From: Nonlabens agnitus
GTDB taxonomy: Bacteria; Bacteroidota; Bacteroidia; Flavobacteriales; Flavobacteriaceae
DNA: 64,000 nt
Direction of reading: 5' to 3'
NCBI RefSeq assembly: GCF_002994045.1
Contig: NZ_MQUC01000003.1
Span: 906,501-970,500, forward strand
Part shown: in pieces, positions 10,417-18,576 of the stretch
Position numbering within the stretch: position 1 is the stretch's first letter
Layout of the letters: each line of letters starts with the position of its first letter
Position numbers and translations under genes: made by a program
The notes under the pieces: model-generated
What the model saw: the letters and a program-made list of their open reading frames with translations, nothing else
Databases searched by the model: none
Told to the model about the DNA's origin: nothing

Positions 10417-10872
10417 ATGGGCTTATTAACTGAATTTAAAGAGTTTGCGGTCAAGGGAAACATGATCGACATGGCCGTAGGTATCATCATTGGTACGGCA
10501 TTTAACAAGGTGGTGACAGCCATTGTAGAAAAGGTTTTTTTACCGCCGTTATCACTTTTGACTGATGGTGTCAACTTCTCAAACCGTAAATGGGTACTGC
10601 GAGAAGGCATTGAAGCCACCAATGACGCAGGTGCCATGCCTACACCAGGAACCGAAGAGATTGCTATAGGCTACGGTGAGTTGATCCAGGTTTCCATTGA
10701 CTTTTTAATCATTGGATTTACCGTTTTTGTCGTGATTAAACTCATGAACAAGCTGCGCAATAGGGCACAGGATCCTAAAAATCCAGAAGTGGTCACTCCT
10801 AAGGATATCGAACTGCTCAATGATTTAAAAGAGCTCATGCAAGAGCAAAACAAAATACTCTCTCAAAAATAA
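10417..10872 (+). CDS. mscL: Large-conductance mechanosensitive channel
   Basis: A 151-residue MscL, the pentameric inner-membrane pore that opens under hypo-osmotic shock. The N-terminal amphipathic helix and TM1 are seen in MGLLTEFKEFAVKGNMIDMAVGIIIGTAFNKVV. TM2 is around IQVSIDFLIIGFTVFVVIKLMNKL, and the cytoplasmic helix ends the protein (LLNDLKELMQEQNK). The periplasmic loop is slightly longer than in E. coli. It lies 18 bp behind parC, so it may be the last gene of the same transcript. Confidence 0.95.
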   Translation: MGLLTEFKEFAVKGNMIDMAVGIIIGTAFNKVVTAIVEKVFLPPLSLLTDGVNFSNRKWVLREGIEATNDAGAMPTPGTEEIAIGYGELIQVSIDFLIIGFTVFVVIKLMNKLRNRAQDPKNPEVVTPKDIELLNDLKELMQEQNKILSQK

Positions 10873-10914
10873 TTTTAGAGACTAACTTATTGTATTTAAG
10901 GTGTTTGTGATTAG

Positions 10915-10934
10915 TTCGCTTTCGCGAAAGCGAA
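10915..10934. repeat. 20-bp palindromic repeat, intact copy
   Basis: TTCGCTTTCGCGAAAGCGAA; with the flanking AG and CT the palindrome extends to 24 bp. Lies about 40 bp after the mscL stop. Confidence 0.95.
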
Positions 10935-11066
10935 CTGTTAAAAGCCTTAATTAAACCTTTTAGGCGTTCTATAGTCAGAAACTTGAAAACGAATTTGAAG
11001 CTGTTTTTTAGCCAAAACACTTCTCTTGAAAATAGTTTTCATGTTAGATTTATTTGAATAGCCAAA

Positions 11067-11100
11067 GAAAAGCGCCAGAGAAAGACTCTGGCGCTTTTTT
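11067..11100. terminator. Bidirectional intrinsic terminator
   Basis: AGCGCCAGAG-AAAGA-CTCTGGCGCT forms a GC-rich stem with A-rich sequence before and a T-tract after. It lies between mscL (plus) and a convergent lipoprotein gene (minus), so it can stop both transcripts. Confidence 0.9.
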
Positions 11101-11108
11101 ATTGATTT

Positions 11109-11492
11109 CTATTCGTCACTAAGTTTAGTGGCCGTCCCGTAGTAGATCTGGTCGCGACCAGACTGCTTGAATTCAAATGAATAACTATCATCTGTCGTGT
11201 TAAGGATCTTGAAAAGGTAGGCGCGACTCTCTGCATTAGTTTTGGGGTTGATGGGAATAATGCGCCACTCGCAGGCGTTGATCCATTCCACTCTGGAAGT
11301 ATCCACTACACCTTCAAAGGTCTCGATTTGCAAATCCTCTGTGCGTTCAAAAGTAGTTTTCAATAATTTGCCACCAGACTCTTGTTCCCAGACAAAAGTT
11401 CCAGTTCTAAAATCATCACAGTCTCTCGTATTAGTATAATTAGAACAAGAGGTAAAAATGATAGCAAGAAAAATGATGGTGAAGCTGCGCAT
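11109..11492 (-). CDS. Small hypothetical lipoprotein
   Basis: A 127-residue lipoprotein with signal MRSFTIIFLAIIFTSCSN (lipobox cysteine 16). A beta-rich mature part follows (TRDCDDFRTGTFVWEQESGG ... EWINACEWRIIPI ... YYGTATKL). No catalytic motif or known domain was recognised. Its stop lies 8 bp from the shared terminator with mscL. Probably anchored in the periplasm or outer membrane; role unknown. Confidence 0.7.
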   Translation of the reverse strand: MRSFTIIFLAIIFTSCSNYTNTRDCDDFRTGTFVWEQESGGKLLKTTFERTEDLQIETFEGVVDTSRVEWINACEWRIIPINPKTNAESRAYLFKILNTTDDSYSFEFKQSGRDQIYYGTATKLSDE

Positions 11493-11628
11493 AATGACAT
11501 TATATTATAGAAGTCGGCTACCGTATATAACCCATTACAAAAATAAGCGCTGGAGATCGGTTTGGTCTGTTTTGATTGTCAAAGAAATCTTACAGGAGTT
11601 TTAGAGTTGTGACTGACTATATTCTAAA

Positions 11629-12090
11629 TCAAGAATTAGGTACGAACTCTTCAAAGGTTCCATCTTCATAGAACCAAATTACCTTTGTTATATTTTTCCC
11701 GTTTTTAATAAATGATCTAGATGTTGGCTGTGGAACCTCGGTAAGCTGTTCCGTTAATTTTTGCTCTGCAGGTTGTTCTGGAATGTTAGCTTTCTCTGGA
11801 ACGACTTCTTTCCTATTTACCGGTGGTGATTCACTTGATGCATTTGAATTTTCTGTAGCACTTGATTTAGGGTAGGTGCCTTTTCCATTCAACAGCCAGT
11901 AAAGATCCACATCATCAAAACTCTTGAGAATGGATAAAACAAAGTCTAGACTAGGCTTGTTACGTCCAGATAAAATATGCGATATGGAACTGCGTCCTAC
12001 ACCAATTTGCTCGGCAAAACTGGACGCATTAAGCTCATGCCGCTTCATAATGAGCTCTAATCGTTTCGAAAATTCTTCTGAATCTACCAT
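11629..12090 (-). CDS. XRE-family helix-turn-helix transcriptional regulator
   Basis: Starting at the ATG at 12090 gives 153 residues. Residues 5-65 are a Cro/CI-type HTH: SKRLELIMKRHELNASSFAEQIGVGRSSISHILSGRNKPSLDFVLSIL, with the recognition helix around VGRSSISHIL. A Pro/Ser/Glu-rich linker follows, then a short C-terminal domain (ITKVIWFYEDGTFEEFVPNS) often seen in flavobacterial regulators of this kind. The upstream extension to 12120 runs into the operator region and is rejected. A TATCTTTG promoter element (12096-12103) and a TGTTTAC half-site touch the start codon, so autoregulation is likely. The divergent neighbour is an M14 peptidase gene. Confidence 0.85.
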   Translation of the reverse strand: MVDSEEFSKRLELIMKRHELNASSFAEQIGVGRSSISHILSGRNKPSLDFVLSILKSFDDVDLYWLLNGKGTYPKSSATENSNASSESPPVNRKEVVPEKANIPEQPAEQKLTEQLTEVPQPTSRSFIKNGKNITKVIWFYEDGTFEEFVPNS

Positions 12091-12107
12091 GTTTACAAAG
12101 ATAACCA
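12090..12107. promoter_or_regulatory. Operator-like site overlapping the XRE gene start
   Basis: TGTTTAC-AAAG-ATAACCA: one perfect half-site of the array described at 12314-12424 and one poor half. On the minus strand it contains TATCTTTG, a match to the flavobacterial TAnnTTTG promoter element, six bases before the ATG. Another related pair in the opposite (everted) order, GTAAACA-ttctt-TGTTTAA, lies at 12136-12154. Confidence 0.5.
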
Positions 12108-12313
12108 AAACTAAGTTCAAACACCTTTTCCATTTGTAAACATTCTTTGTTTAACTAGCGAAAATTTAGATCTAACGAGCCATTATACATGAATTAAAGG
12201 TTTAATTGAGTTAATTTAATTATCTGATAAATAAAATGATGATTGAAATATACAATGCTTGAATTGTTTCGCAAGGTTCTCTATCGTGCTTGCTATATAT
12301 TTTGTATTCTTTC

Positions 12314-12424
12314 TGTTTACATTGATAAACATTTCAATCATTTCTTCTGTTTACAATTGTAAAATTATTGTTGTTTACGAATGTAAACACATCATTTGAT
12401 CTTCTACGTTTACTTTTCTAAACG
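12314..12424. promoter_or_regulatory. Array of four TGTTTAC-N4-GTAAACA operators
   Basis: Four 18-bp inverted repeats of 7-4-7 design: 12314-12331 (TGTTTAC-attg-ATAAACA), 12348-12365 (TGTTTAC-aatt-GTAAAAT), 12372-12389 (TGTTTAC-gaat-GTAAACA, perfect) and 12407-12424 (CGTTTAC-tttt-CTAAACG). Centres are 34, 24 and 35 bp apart. They fill the space upstream of the M14 peptidase gene and face the divergent XRE regulator gene, its most likely binder (inference). Confidence 0.75.
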
Positions 12425-12432
12425 TACTTTTG
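12425..12432 (+). promoter_or_regulatory. Flavobacterial -7 promoter element for the M14 peptidase gene
   Basis: TACTTTTG fits TAnnTTTG exactly and begins at the base after the last operator (12407-12424), so a bound repressor would block the promoter. The ATG follows at 12451. Confidence 0.6.
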
Positions 12433-12450
12433 CATCAAAGAGTAATTACT

Positions 12451-13563
12451 ATGAGCTCATCCATTCAAAAGCTACCTCGGTACTTTACCTACGAACTTTT
12501 TGAAAAAGTTTTTATGGAAGTCATTGAAAAGTTGCCGCAGGATTTTTATTCCTTTTCCTATCTAGGATCTTCAGTTGAAAATCGATCTATTTTTGGATTA
12601 CGTCTAGGTCATGGAGATCTTAAGGTTCTCGCGTGGTCACAAATGCATGGTAACGAATCAACGACCACAAGAGCCATTGTTGAGCTTTTGGAAAACAAGG
12701 AATTCTTTCAACTTTTGGATAATATATCATTATACATTATTCCCGTTTTAAATCCTGATGGCGCCGATAAATGGACACGTAATAATGCTAAGAACATTGA
12801 TATAAATCGGGATGCCCAGGAATTGAGTCAGCCAGAAAGTTTGATTTTAAAAGATGCTATTGATTTTTTTGAACCTGATCTGGCCTTAAATCTTCATGGT
12901 CAAAGAACCATTTATGGTTTAGAAAATTCGGTCTTGCCCTGTCAATTGTCTTTTTTGACGCCATCTGCAGATCCAGATAAGCGCGTAACACCATCTCGTT
13001 TGCAGTCTATGAAACTCATCAATCACATAATTACCGACCTTGGAGATCTTCCTAAGGCAGCTGTAGGCCGATATGATGATGCCTTTAATATCTATTGTTG
13101 GGGTGATTACTGTCAGTCTCAAGGCATTCCCACTATTTTATTTGAGGCTGGACACGCTGGCGAAGACTATAGTCGCGACCATGTACTAGAACTGATTAAG
13201 GAATCGCTAATGAGCGTTTTGAAAAATGCACCCATGATCAAAGATATCGAGAATGAAAATGAGTCCATTTTACGAGCTTATCAATCCATTCCTGCCGTGC
13301 AGAAAAATTATGTAGATATATTGTTGCGCAATGCACCATCAATTAATGGAACCCGAGACATTGCGATCATGTACCATGAACAGGTTGCTACTGGTGGACT
13401 TGAGTTCATACCTATGATATATGCTATTGACGAGGTCTCTATCTTATATGGACATCGAACTATAGACCTAGCCAAAGAAGAAATTTTCCAAAATGATCTG
13501 ATTATAGAAGACGATATGGTGGTTACCTCTGAATCGCTAAAAATCAGTTCTTTCATTAAATAA
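12451..13563 (+). CDS. M14 family zinc carboxypeptidase-like protein
   Basis: A 370-residue protein from the ATG at 12451. Zinc ligands of the M14 fold are visible: H66-x-x-E69 in SQMHGNESTT and a later histidine in LALNLHGQ. The substrate-binding NIDINRD motif and the catalytic-glutamate region (IPTILFEAGHAGEDYSRDH) are also present. There is no signal peptide, so it is probably cytoplasmic. M14 members of this size include carboxypeptidases and aspartoacylase/deacylase-like enzymes; the substrate cannot be chosen. The upstream operator array suggests tight control by the divergent XRE regulator. An earlier TTG at 12430 lies inside the promoter element and is rejected. An Lrp gene follows 71 bp downstream. 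Confidence 0.85.
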   Translation: MSSSIQKLPRYFTYELFEKVFMEVIEKLPQDFYSFSYLGSSVENRSIFGLRLGHGDLKVLAWSQMHGNESTTTRAIVELLENKEFFQLLDNISLYIIPVLNPDGADKWTRNNAKNIDINRDAQELSQPESLILKDAIDFFEPDLALNLHGQRTIYGLENSVLPCQLSFLTPSADPDKRVTPSRLQSMKLINHIITDLGDLPKAAVGRYDDAFNIYCWGDYCQSQGIPTILFEAGHAGEDYSRDHVLELIKESLMSVLKNAPMIKDIENENESILRAYQSIPAVQKNYVDILLRNAPSINGTRDIAIMYHEQVATGGLEFIPMIYAIDEVSILYGHRTIDLAKEEIFQNDLIIEDDMVVTSESLKISSFIK

Positions 13564-13634
13564 TCATTTATTCTTCAATATTATTAGGAATCTATCAATG
13601 CAATCTTTTATTTTGTATTAAAATACAGAAAAAA

Positions 13635-14111
13635 ATGAGGGCTAAAATAGACGAGATCGATAAGCAAATTCTTGATGTCTTAATTGAAAACACAAGAACA
13701 CCTTTTACTGATATCGCAAAAAGATTAAATATTTCCGCTGGAACGGTTCACGTTCGGGTGAAAAAGATGGAAGAATCAGGCATCATTCATGGTTCCTCTT
13801 TAACGGTGGACTATCAACAACTGGGCTACAATTTCATCGCTTACATAGGAGTATATCTGGACCGTACCAGTCAAACACAATTTGTATTGGGGCGCATTGC
13901 AGAGATTCCTTATGTAACAGTGGCTCACATTACCACAGGTAAATTTAATATCTTCTGTAAGATAAGAGCAAAAGATACCACGCATGCCAAAAAAATCATT
14001 TTCCTATTAGACGACATCGACGGTGTGAGCCGTACAGAGACTATGATAAGTCTGGAAGAAAGCATCAATGATAAAAAACGATTGCTGCATAAAGTATTTC
14101 AGGATCTATAA
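13635..14111 (+). CDS. Lrp/AsnC family transcriptional regulator
   Basis: A 158-residue protein of typical Lrp size. The N-terminal winged HTH (IDEIDKQILDVLIENTRTPFTDIAKRLNISAGTVHVRVKKMEESGIIHG) is joined to a C-terminal RAM ligand-binding domain (FIAYIGVYLDRT ... YVTVAHITTGKFNIFCKIRAKDT ... ISLEES). Such proteins form oligomers whose DNA binding is altered by amino acids. The target is unknown; the preceding peptidase gene and following DinB gene are candidates by position. Its stop overlaps the next ATG by one base (TAATG). Confidence 0.92.
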   Translation: MRAKIDEIDKQILDVLIENTRTPFTDIAKRLNISAGTVHVRVKKMEESGIIHGSSLTVDYQQLGYNFIAYIGVYLDRTSQTQFVLGRIAEIPYVTVAHITTGKFNIFCKIRAKDTTHAKKIIFLLDDIDGVSRTETMISLEESINDKKRLLHKVFQDL

Positions 14112-14626
14112 TGGTTTTCCGTAGAGATATTAGGCCGTCAGAATATGCGGCGTATTACGAACCTTACATAAATAGCATATCGCTCTCCAGTGATATGCTA
14201 TTTATGCTTAAGGAAACGCTTCGGGAAACAATTAAGTTCATAGATAATCTAGAAAAGCCCTTAGACCATCGCTATGCGCCAGATAAGTGGAGCATAGGTG
14301 AACTGCTCGTCCACAGCATGGATACGGAACGTATTTTTAGTTACCGCGCCTTGTCATTCATGCGAGGTGATGCGACCAACCTTCCGGGATTTGATCAGGA
14401 TTTATATGTGAGAGGTTTAAGGGATTTCGCTTTCGCGAAAGCGAACCTTATATCATCCCTAGAAATTGTACGAGCTTCTACCATTGATTTGTTTGAGAAT
14501 GCAACGCCTGAATCACTTAATAATCTAGGTGTTGGTAGCGGCCATTCTATGTCAGTTAGAGCAATTCCGTTTGTGATATGTGGACACTGGAAGCATCACT
14601 TAAAAATCATCGAGGACAGATATTAA
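14111..14626 (+). CDS. DinB-like four-helix protein
   Basis: A 171-residue protein of the DinB/YfiT superfamily (metal-dependent four-helix bundle). Motifs are DKWSIGELLVHSMDTERIFSYRAL, with one metal-binding histidine, and the C-terminal GHWKHHLKIIEDRY with the other ligands. It is translationally coupled to the Lrp gene. Unusually, residues 104-110 (FAFAKAN) are encoded by a complete copy of the 20-bp genomic palindrome inserted in frame, in the loop between helices 3 and 4 (position inferred). Activity unknown; relatives include thiol-dependent S-transferases and damage-induced proteins. Confidence 0.85.
   Translation: MVFRRDIRPSEYAAYYEPYINSISLSSDMLFMLKETLRETIKFIDNLEKPLDHRYAPDKWSIGELLVHSMDTERIFSYRALSFMRGDATNLPGFDQDLYVRGLRDFAFAKANLISSLEIVRASTIDLFENATPESLNNLGVGSGHSMSVRAIPFVICGHWKHHLKIIEDRY
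14426..14445. repeat. 20-bp palindromic repeat inside the DinB-like gene
   Basis: An exact TTCGCTTTCGCGAAAGCGAA within the coding sequence, read as FAFAKA plus the start of the next codon. Reading frame preserved. Confidence 0.95.
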
Positions 14627-14744
14627 CGTCCTTTAAGAAGTTTCCCACAAATTTACCGTTTCCTTTAGGTAGGCTTCTGATTTGTTAACGCTGTTTTACT
14701 TTGCTTCATCCTGATCTTTGTGATGAACCAAAAAAATAGATATT

Positions 14745-15293
14745 ATGAATAAGAATGTAGCCATACTAGCCACGAACGGATTTGAAGAAAGCGAACTTAC
14801 CAGTCCTAAAAAAGCTTTTGAAGATGCAGGAGCCACTGTACATATAGTATCACCTGAAAAAGGTGAAATTAAAGCTTGGGCAGATGGTAATTGGTCCAAA
14901 TCCTATAAGGTAGATAAACAATTAAATGAAGTCAGTGCCAGTGATTATGATGCGCTGATGTTGCCTGGAGGCGTAATCAATCCAGACAGTTTGAGAACCA
15001 ACGAAGATGCCCTTTCTTTTATTAAAGACTTTTTCAAACAGAAGAAGCCAGTAAGTGCTATTTGTCACGGGCCGTGGTCCTTAATTAATGCAGAAGTCGT
15101 GGAAGGCAGAAAAATGACGTCCTACCACACTATACGTAAAGATTTAGAAAACGCAGGAGCTAACTGGGTAGACCAAGAAGTTGTAACCGATCAAGGATTT
15201 GTGACTAGTAGAAATCCCGACGATCTTCCAGCGTTCAACAAAAAAATTGTTGAAGAGTTGAGAGAAGGAAAACACGAGAGACAACACGCATAA
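14745..15293 (+). CDS. PfpI/DJ-1 family protein (type 1 glutamine amidotransferase-like)
   Basis: A 182-residue protein of the PfpI clade. The nucleophile elbow is AICHGPW with Cys107. The conserved glutamate next to the nucleophile is in GFEESEL near residue 15, and MLPGGVINPD is the usual PGG strand-loop. Family members act as deglycase, glyoxalase or chaperone-type stress proteins; hexameric intracellular proteases of this group are also described, and the activity cannot be decided here. Monocistronic, between the DinB-like gene and convergent dnaN. The ATG at 14745 follows an AAAAAATAGATATT leader without a clear Shine-Dalgarno sequence. Confidence 0.9.
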   Translation: MNKNVAILATNGFEESELTSPKKAFEDAGATVHIVSPEKGEIKAWADGNWSKSYKVDKQLNEVSASDYDALMLPGGVINPDSLRTNEDALSFIKDFFKQKKPVSAICHGPWSLINAEVVEGRKMTSYHTIRKDLENAGANWVDQEVVTDQGFVTSRNPDDLPAFNKKIVEELREGKHERQHA

Positions 15294-15326
15294 TTTTGTG
15301 TTTTTAGTATTTTGAACTGTAAGTTA

Positions 15327-16442
15327 TTATTGATTAAGCATCACGGGCATTACCAGCATCGTTACATTTTCACCTTCATCAAGTCCATCTACTGGGGTTA
15401 GAATACCAGCGCGATTAGGTAATGACATTTCAAGCGATACATCATCACAATTAAGGTTATTGAGCATTTCAATCAAGAAACGACTGTTAAAGCCTATTTG
15501 CATATCATCACCCTGATAATCGCAAGTGAGGCGCTCGTCTGCTTTATTGCTATAATCTAGATCTTCAGCAGAAATATTTAATTCTGCACCTGCCATTTTA
15601 AGCCTTATCTGGTGCGTGGTTTTATTGGAGAAAATACTCACACGTCGCACACTATTCAAGAACTGCGTTCTTGAAATGGTAAGTTTGTTAGGGTTTTCCT
15701 TAGGGATTACTGCCTCATAATTAGGATACTTTCCATCAATCAATCTACAGATGATGGTTGTGTTCTCAAAAGTAAATTGAGCATTACTTTCATTGTATTC
15801 AATGAGTACATCAGCCTCGCTACCTTGTAGAATTGACTTCAATAAGTTGAGTGGCTTTTTAGGCATGATAAATTCTGCCGTCTGACTTGCAGTAACATCT
15901 TCTCTTCTGTAACGAACCAATTTATGAGCATCAGTAGCTACAAAGGTTAGGGAGTCACTAGCAAATTGGAAGAATACTCCACTCATCACAGGTCTCAAAT
16001 CATCATTTCCTGCTGCAAAAATCGTCTTGTTGATGGCTGTCGCTAGGGTATCACCCATCACAGAAGTACTACTAGGATCTTGTAGTTGAACGGCTTTTGG
16101 GAATTCTTCAGCTGGAGCACAAGCTATTTCAGATTTTCCTTTGTCATGACTTACGGTCATCATTGTTCCTTCAGAATGAAACGTAAGTGGCTGCTCAGGA
16201 AAGGTTTTTAAGGTATCCAATAATAATCTTGCTGGAATAGCAATCTGACCATCATCTTGACTTTCAACATTTAGTCTACTAATAATTGTAGTCTCCATAT
16301 CAGATGCAGAAACCTTCAATTCATTACCGACCAATTCCAAAAGAAAATTGTCAAGAATAGGCAATGTGTTATTATTATTTATCACACCACCTAGTAATTG
16401 TAAGTGCTTTTGCAAGTAGGAACTTGATACTATAAACTTCAT
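15327..16442 (-). CDS. dnaN: DNA polymerase III beta subunit (sliding clamp)
   Basis: A 371-residue clamp with the three-fold repeated fold. Recognisable segments are the N-terminus MKFIVSSSYLQKHLQLLGGVINNNNTLPILDNFLLEL, then FPKAVQLQ, GVFFQFASDSLTFVATDAHKLVRYR, FTFENTTIICRLIDGKYPNYEAVIP and the C-terminal MLVMPVMLNQ. It tethers polymerase III and other partners to DNA through its hydrophobic cleft. Here it stands alone, not next to dnaA or recF, which is usual in Bacteroidota. It is divergent from a subtilase gene with 166 bp between the start codons. Confidence 0.96.
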   Translation of the reverse strand: MKFIVSSSYLQKHLQLLGGVINNNNTLPILDNFLLELVGNELKVSASDMETTIISRLNVESQDDGQIAIPARLLLDTLKTFPEQPLTFHSEGTMMTVSHDKGKSEIACAPAEEFPKAVQLQDPSSTSVMGDTLATAINKTIFAAGNDDLRPVMSGVFFQFASDSLTFVATDAHKLVRYRREDVTASQTAEFIMPKKPLNLLKSILQGSEADVLIEYNESNAQFTFENTTIICRLIDGKYPNYEAVIPKENPNKLTISRTQFLNSVRRVSIFSNKTTHQIRLKMAGAELNISAEDLDYSNKADERLTCDYQGDDMQIGFNSRFLIEMLNNLNCDDVSLEMSLPNRAGILTPVDGLDEGENVTMLVMPVMLNQ

Positions 16443-16608
16443 CGTGTCTTATTAAAATCATTTACCGGTGTCCCAAATTAAGCAGACAATGGTATAAAAC
16501 TTGTAAACTAATCAATTAAATTGCGACTCTCAATCGCAAAGCAAAGATATTTTTTATAATATCGTTGTGCACATTTACTTATTAACAATACATTCCTTTT
16601 TGTCTACT

Positions 16609-18504
16609 ATGAAAAATAAAATTACACTGTTAAGTATTTTCCTTTTAATCTTTATTTATTGCGAAGCTCAAACAAGTCAGCAACGTCAGCAAATGGTGAA
16701 AAGCGTAGATCCAATTGATGAACAAGAACTGAAACAGTTTATATTGAAGAGGTCTAAATTCAATAGTAAAAACGTTTCAGACTATTTGACTGCTAATCCT
16801 TCTAAAGCAATTGCAAAAACGTCTGACGGTGAGTTTAAATGGCTGGAACGAATTGATGGTTATGGAAATCCAATATACCTTAAACCTTACAATTATATAG
16901 GAGGTATTAGTATCGGAGTAGACCACCTTCATTCTGGAGGTAGTTTGGGGTTAAATATTGAGGGACAAGGTATAACTGCGGTAATTTGGGATGGTGGTTA
17001 CACTCGTGAATCGCATATAGAAATTTTATCAAGAGTTAATTACGGCGAAGAAGGACAAAATTTGAGTGATCACGGTACTCACGTTGGTGGTACCATTATA
17101 AGTGCGGGTTCTAGTGATTTGATATTAAGAGGAATGGCGCCTAAAGGAAATCTAAAATCTTACCGTTTCGATAATGATGTAAATGAAATGCTACTCGAAG
17201 CACAAGCTGGAAGTCTTCTCTCTAACCATAGCTATGGTGTAGAAGTAACTTCAGAAACTCCAGTATCTTATTTTGGACGTTACACTGAATCTGCGGTAGC
17301 ATTCGATTTTATAGCGCATGTTTACCCTTATTTTCTTCCAATAGTTAGCGCGGGAAACGATAGAGGTCAAGGTTTTAACAGATTCGATGTTGGGTATGAT
17401 ATTCTAACAGACAGAGCGGTAGCGAAAAATGTCTTAACGGTTGGAGCGGTTGATAATGTTTTCAGATACAGGGATCCTTCTAGTGTGGTCATGTCTACCT
17501 TTAGTTCATTTGGTCCGACTGACGACGGTAGAATTAAGCCTGATATTGTCGCAAAAGGTGTTGGAGTTCTTAGTTTAGGTAGTGACTCAGACACTGCCAC
17601 AAGTGTTAAAAGTGGAACATCGATGTCTGCTCCCATGGTAACAGGTGGCCTTATGCTTTTGCAACAACTCTACAATGAAGAGAAAGGTTTTTATATGAAA
17701 TCAGCCACTGCAAGAGGTATAGCATTGATGACTACAAAAGAAGCAGGTAGAGATCCTGGACCTGATTACAGATTCGGATGGGGATTGTTCGACGTAGAAG
17801 CAGCAGCTAATATGATACTAAATCTCGATAGTAGTAGTATAATGATAGAGAATGATCTTCAAAACAACGAAATTTATGAACAGAGATTTGTTTCTGAAAA
17901 CGATGAACGTATTAGTTTTGCTTTATCTTGGACAGATGCACCTGGAAACGAAATAGCGTTTGATGCAGAAGAAGATTTAGAAACCCCCAATATAATCAAC
18001 GACCTAGACTTAAAAGTAGTAGACGATCAAGGTGTAGAATACTTTCCATATAAATTAGATCCTTCTAAACCAGAAAGTGCAGCCACAACAGGTGTCAACA
18101 ATGTTGACAACATAGAAATCATCCACATTGATGCGCCAGCAGGAAATTATAGGGTCGAAATCACTCACAAAGGGGAGCTGTCAGAAACGCAAGCTTATTC
18201 TCTTCTAGTAAACGGCGCAACACCACAAACAGCCTCTTCCAGTTCTGAAGAAATTTCTGGGCTTAGTATTTTCCCTAATCCTGCAAACGAATTTGTTAAT
18301 ATAACTTTTGATGCTACTACTGTTTCCAGTAAAGTCAATGTGCAATTTTATAACACTCTCGGGCAAATGGTTCGTAATGAATCCTTCAATAACAATGGCA
18401 GATTTAACCAGCAAGTCAATATTTCAGATTTGGGATCTGGAGTATATTTTGTACAGATAAGCGATGGTAATCTTAAATCCACACGCAAATTGATCATTAA
18501 ATAA
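16609..18504 (+). CDS. Secreted S8 (subtilisin-like) peptidase with T9SS type A sorting domain
   Basis: From the ATG at 16609 the protein has 631 residues. A signal peptide (KITLLSIFLLIFIYCEAQ) is followed by a pro-region and an S8 catalytic domain. The triad is Asp128 in VIWDGGY, His158 in DHGTHVGGT and Ser338 in GTSMSAPMVTG. A jelly-roll-like P domain follows (SFALSWTDAPGNEI ... YRVEITHKG). The last 75 residues (LSIFPNPANEFVNI ... YNTLGQMV ... GVYFVQI ... RKLIIK) are the type A sorting domain for T9SS export. It is probably an extracellular or surface protease. The frame extends upstream to a GTG at 16567, but the signal peptide fits the ATG. Confidence 0.92.
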   Translation: MKNKITLLSIFLLIFIYCEAQTSQQRQQMVKSVDPIDEQELKQFILKRSKFNSKNVSDYLTANPSKAIAKTSDGEFKWLERIDGYGNPIYLKPYNYIGGISIGVDHLHSGGSLGLNIEGQGITAVIWDGGYTRESHIEILSRVNYGEEGQNLSDHGTHVGGTIISAGSSDLILRGMAPKGNLKSYRFDNDVNEMLLEAQAGSLLSNHSYGVEVTSETPVSYFGRYTESAVAFDFIAHVYPYFLPIVSAGNDRGQGFNRFDVGYDILTDRAVAKNVLTVGAVDNVFRYRDPSSVVMSTFSSFGPTDDGRIKPDIVAKGVGVLSLGSDSDTATSVKSGTSMSAPMVTGGLMLLQQLYNEEKGFYMKSATARGIALMTTKEAGRDPGPDYRFGWGLFDVEAAANMILNLDSSSIMIENDLQNNEIYEQRFVSENDERISFALSWTDAPGNEIAFDAEEDLETPNIINDLDLKVVDDQGVEYFPYKLDPSKPESAATTGVNNVDNIEIIHIDAPAGNYRVEITHKGELSETQAYSLLVNGATPQTASSSSEEISGLSIFPNPANEFVNITFDATTVSSKVNVQFYNTLGQMVRNESFNNNGRFNQQVNISDLGSGVYFVQISDGNLKSTRKLIIK

Positions 18505-18518
18505 CAGTTCAATTTTGA

Positions 18519-18560
18519 TAACAAAAAAGCCCAATCCTTAATGCGATCGGGCTTTTTTTA
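18519..18560. terminator. Bidirectional intrinsic terminator
   Basis: An A-run, GCCCAATC, a short loop, GATCGGGC and a T-run form a stem with one mismatch, between the convergent subtilase (plus) and Gre-like (minus) genes. Confidence 0.85.
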
Positions 18561-18576
18561 TTGTAATAGTTGATAT

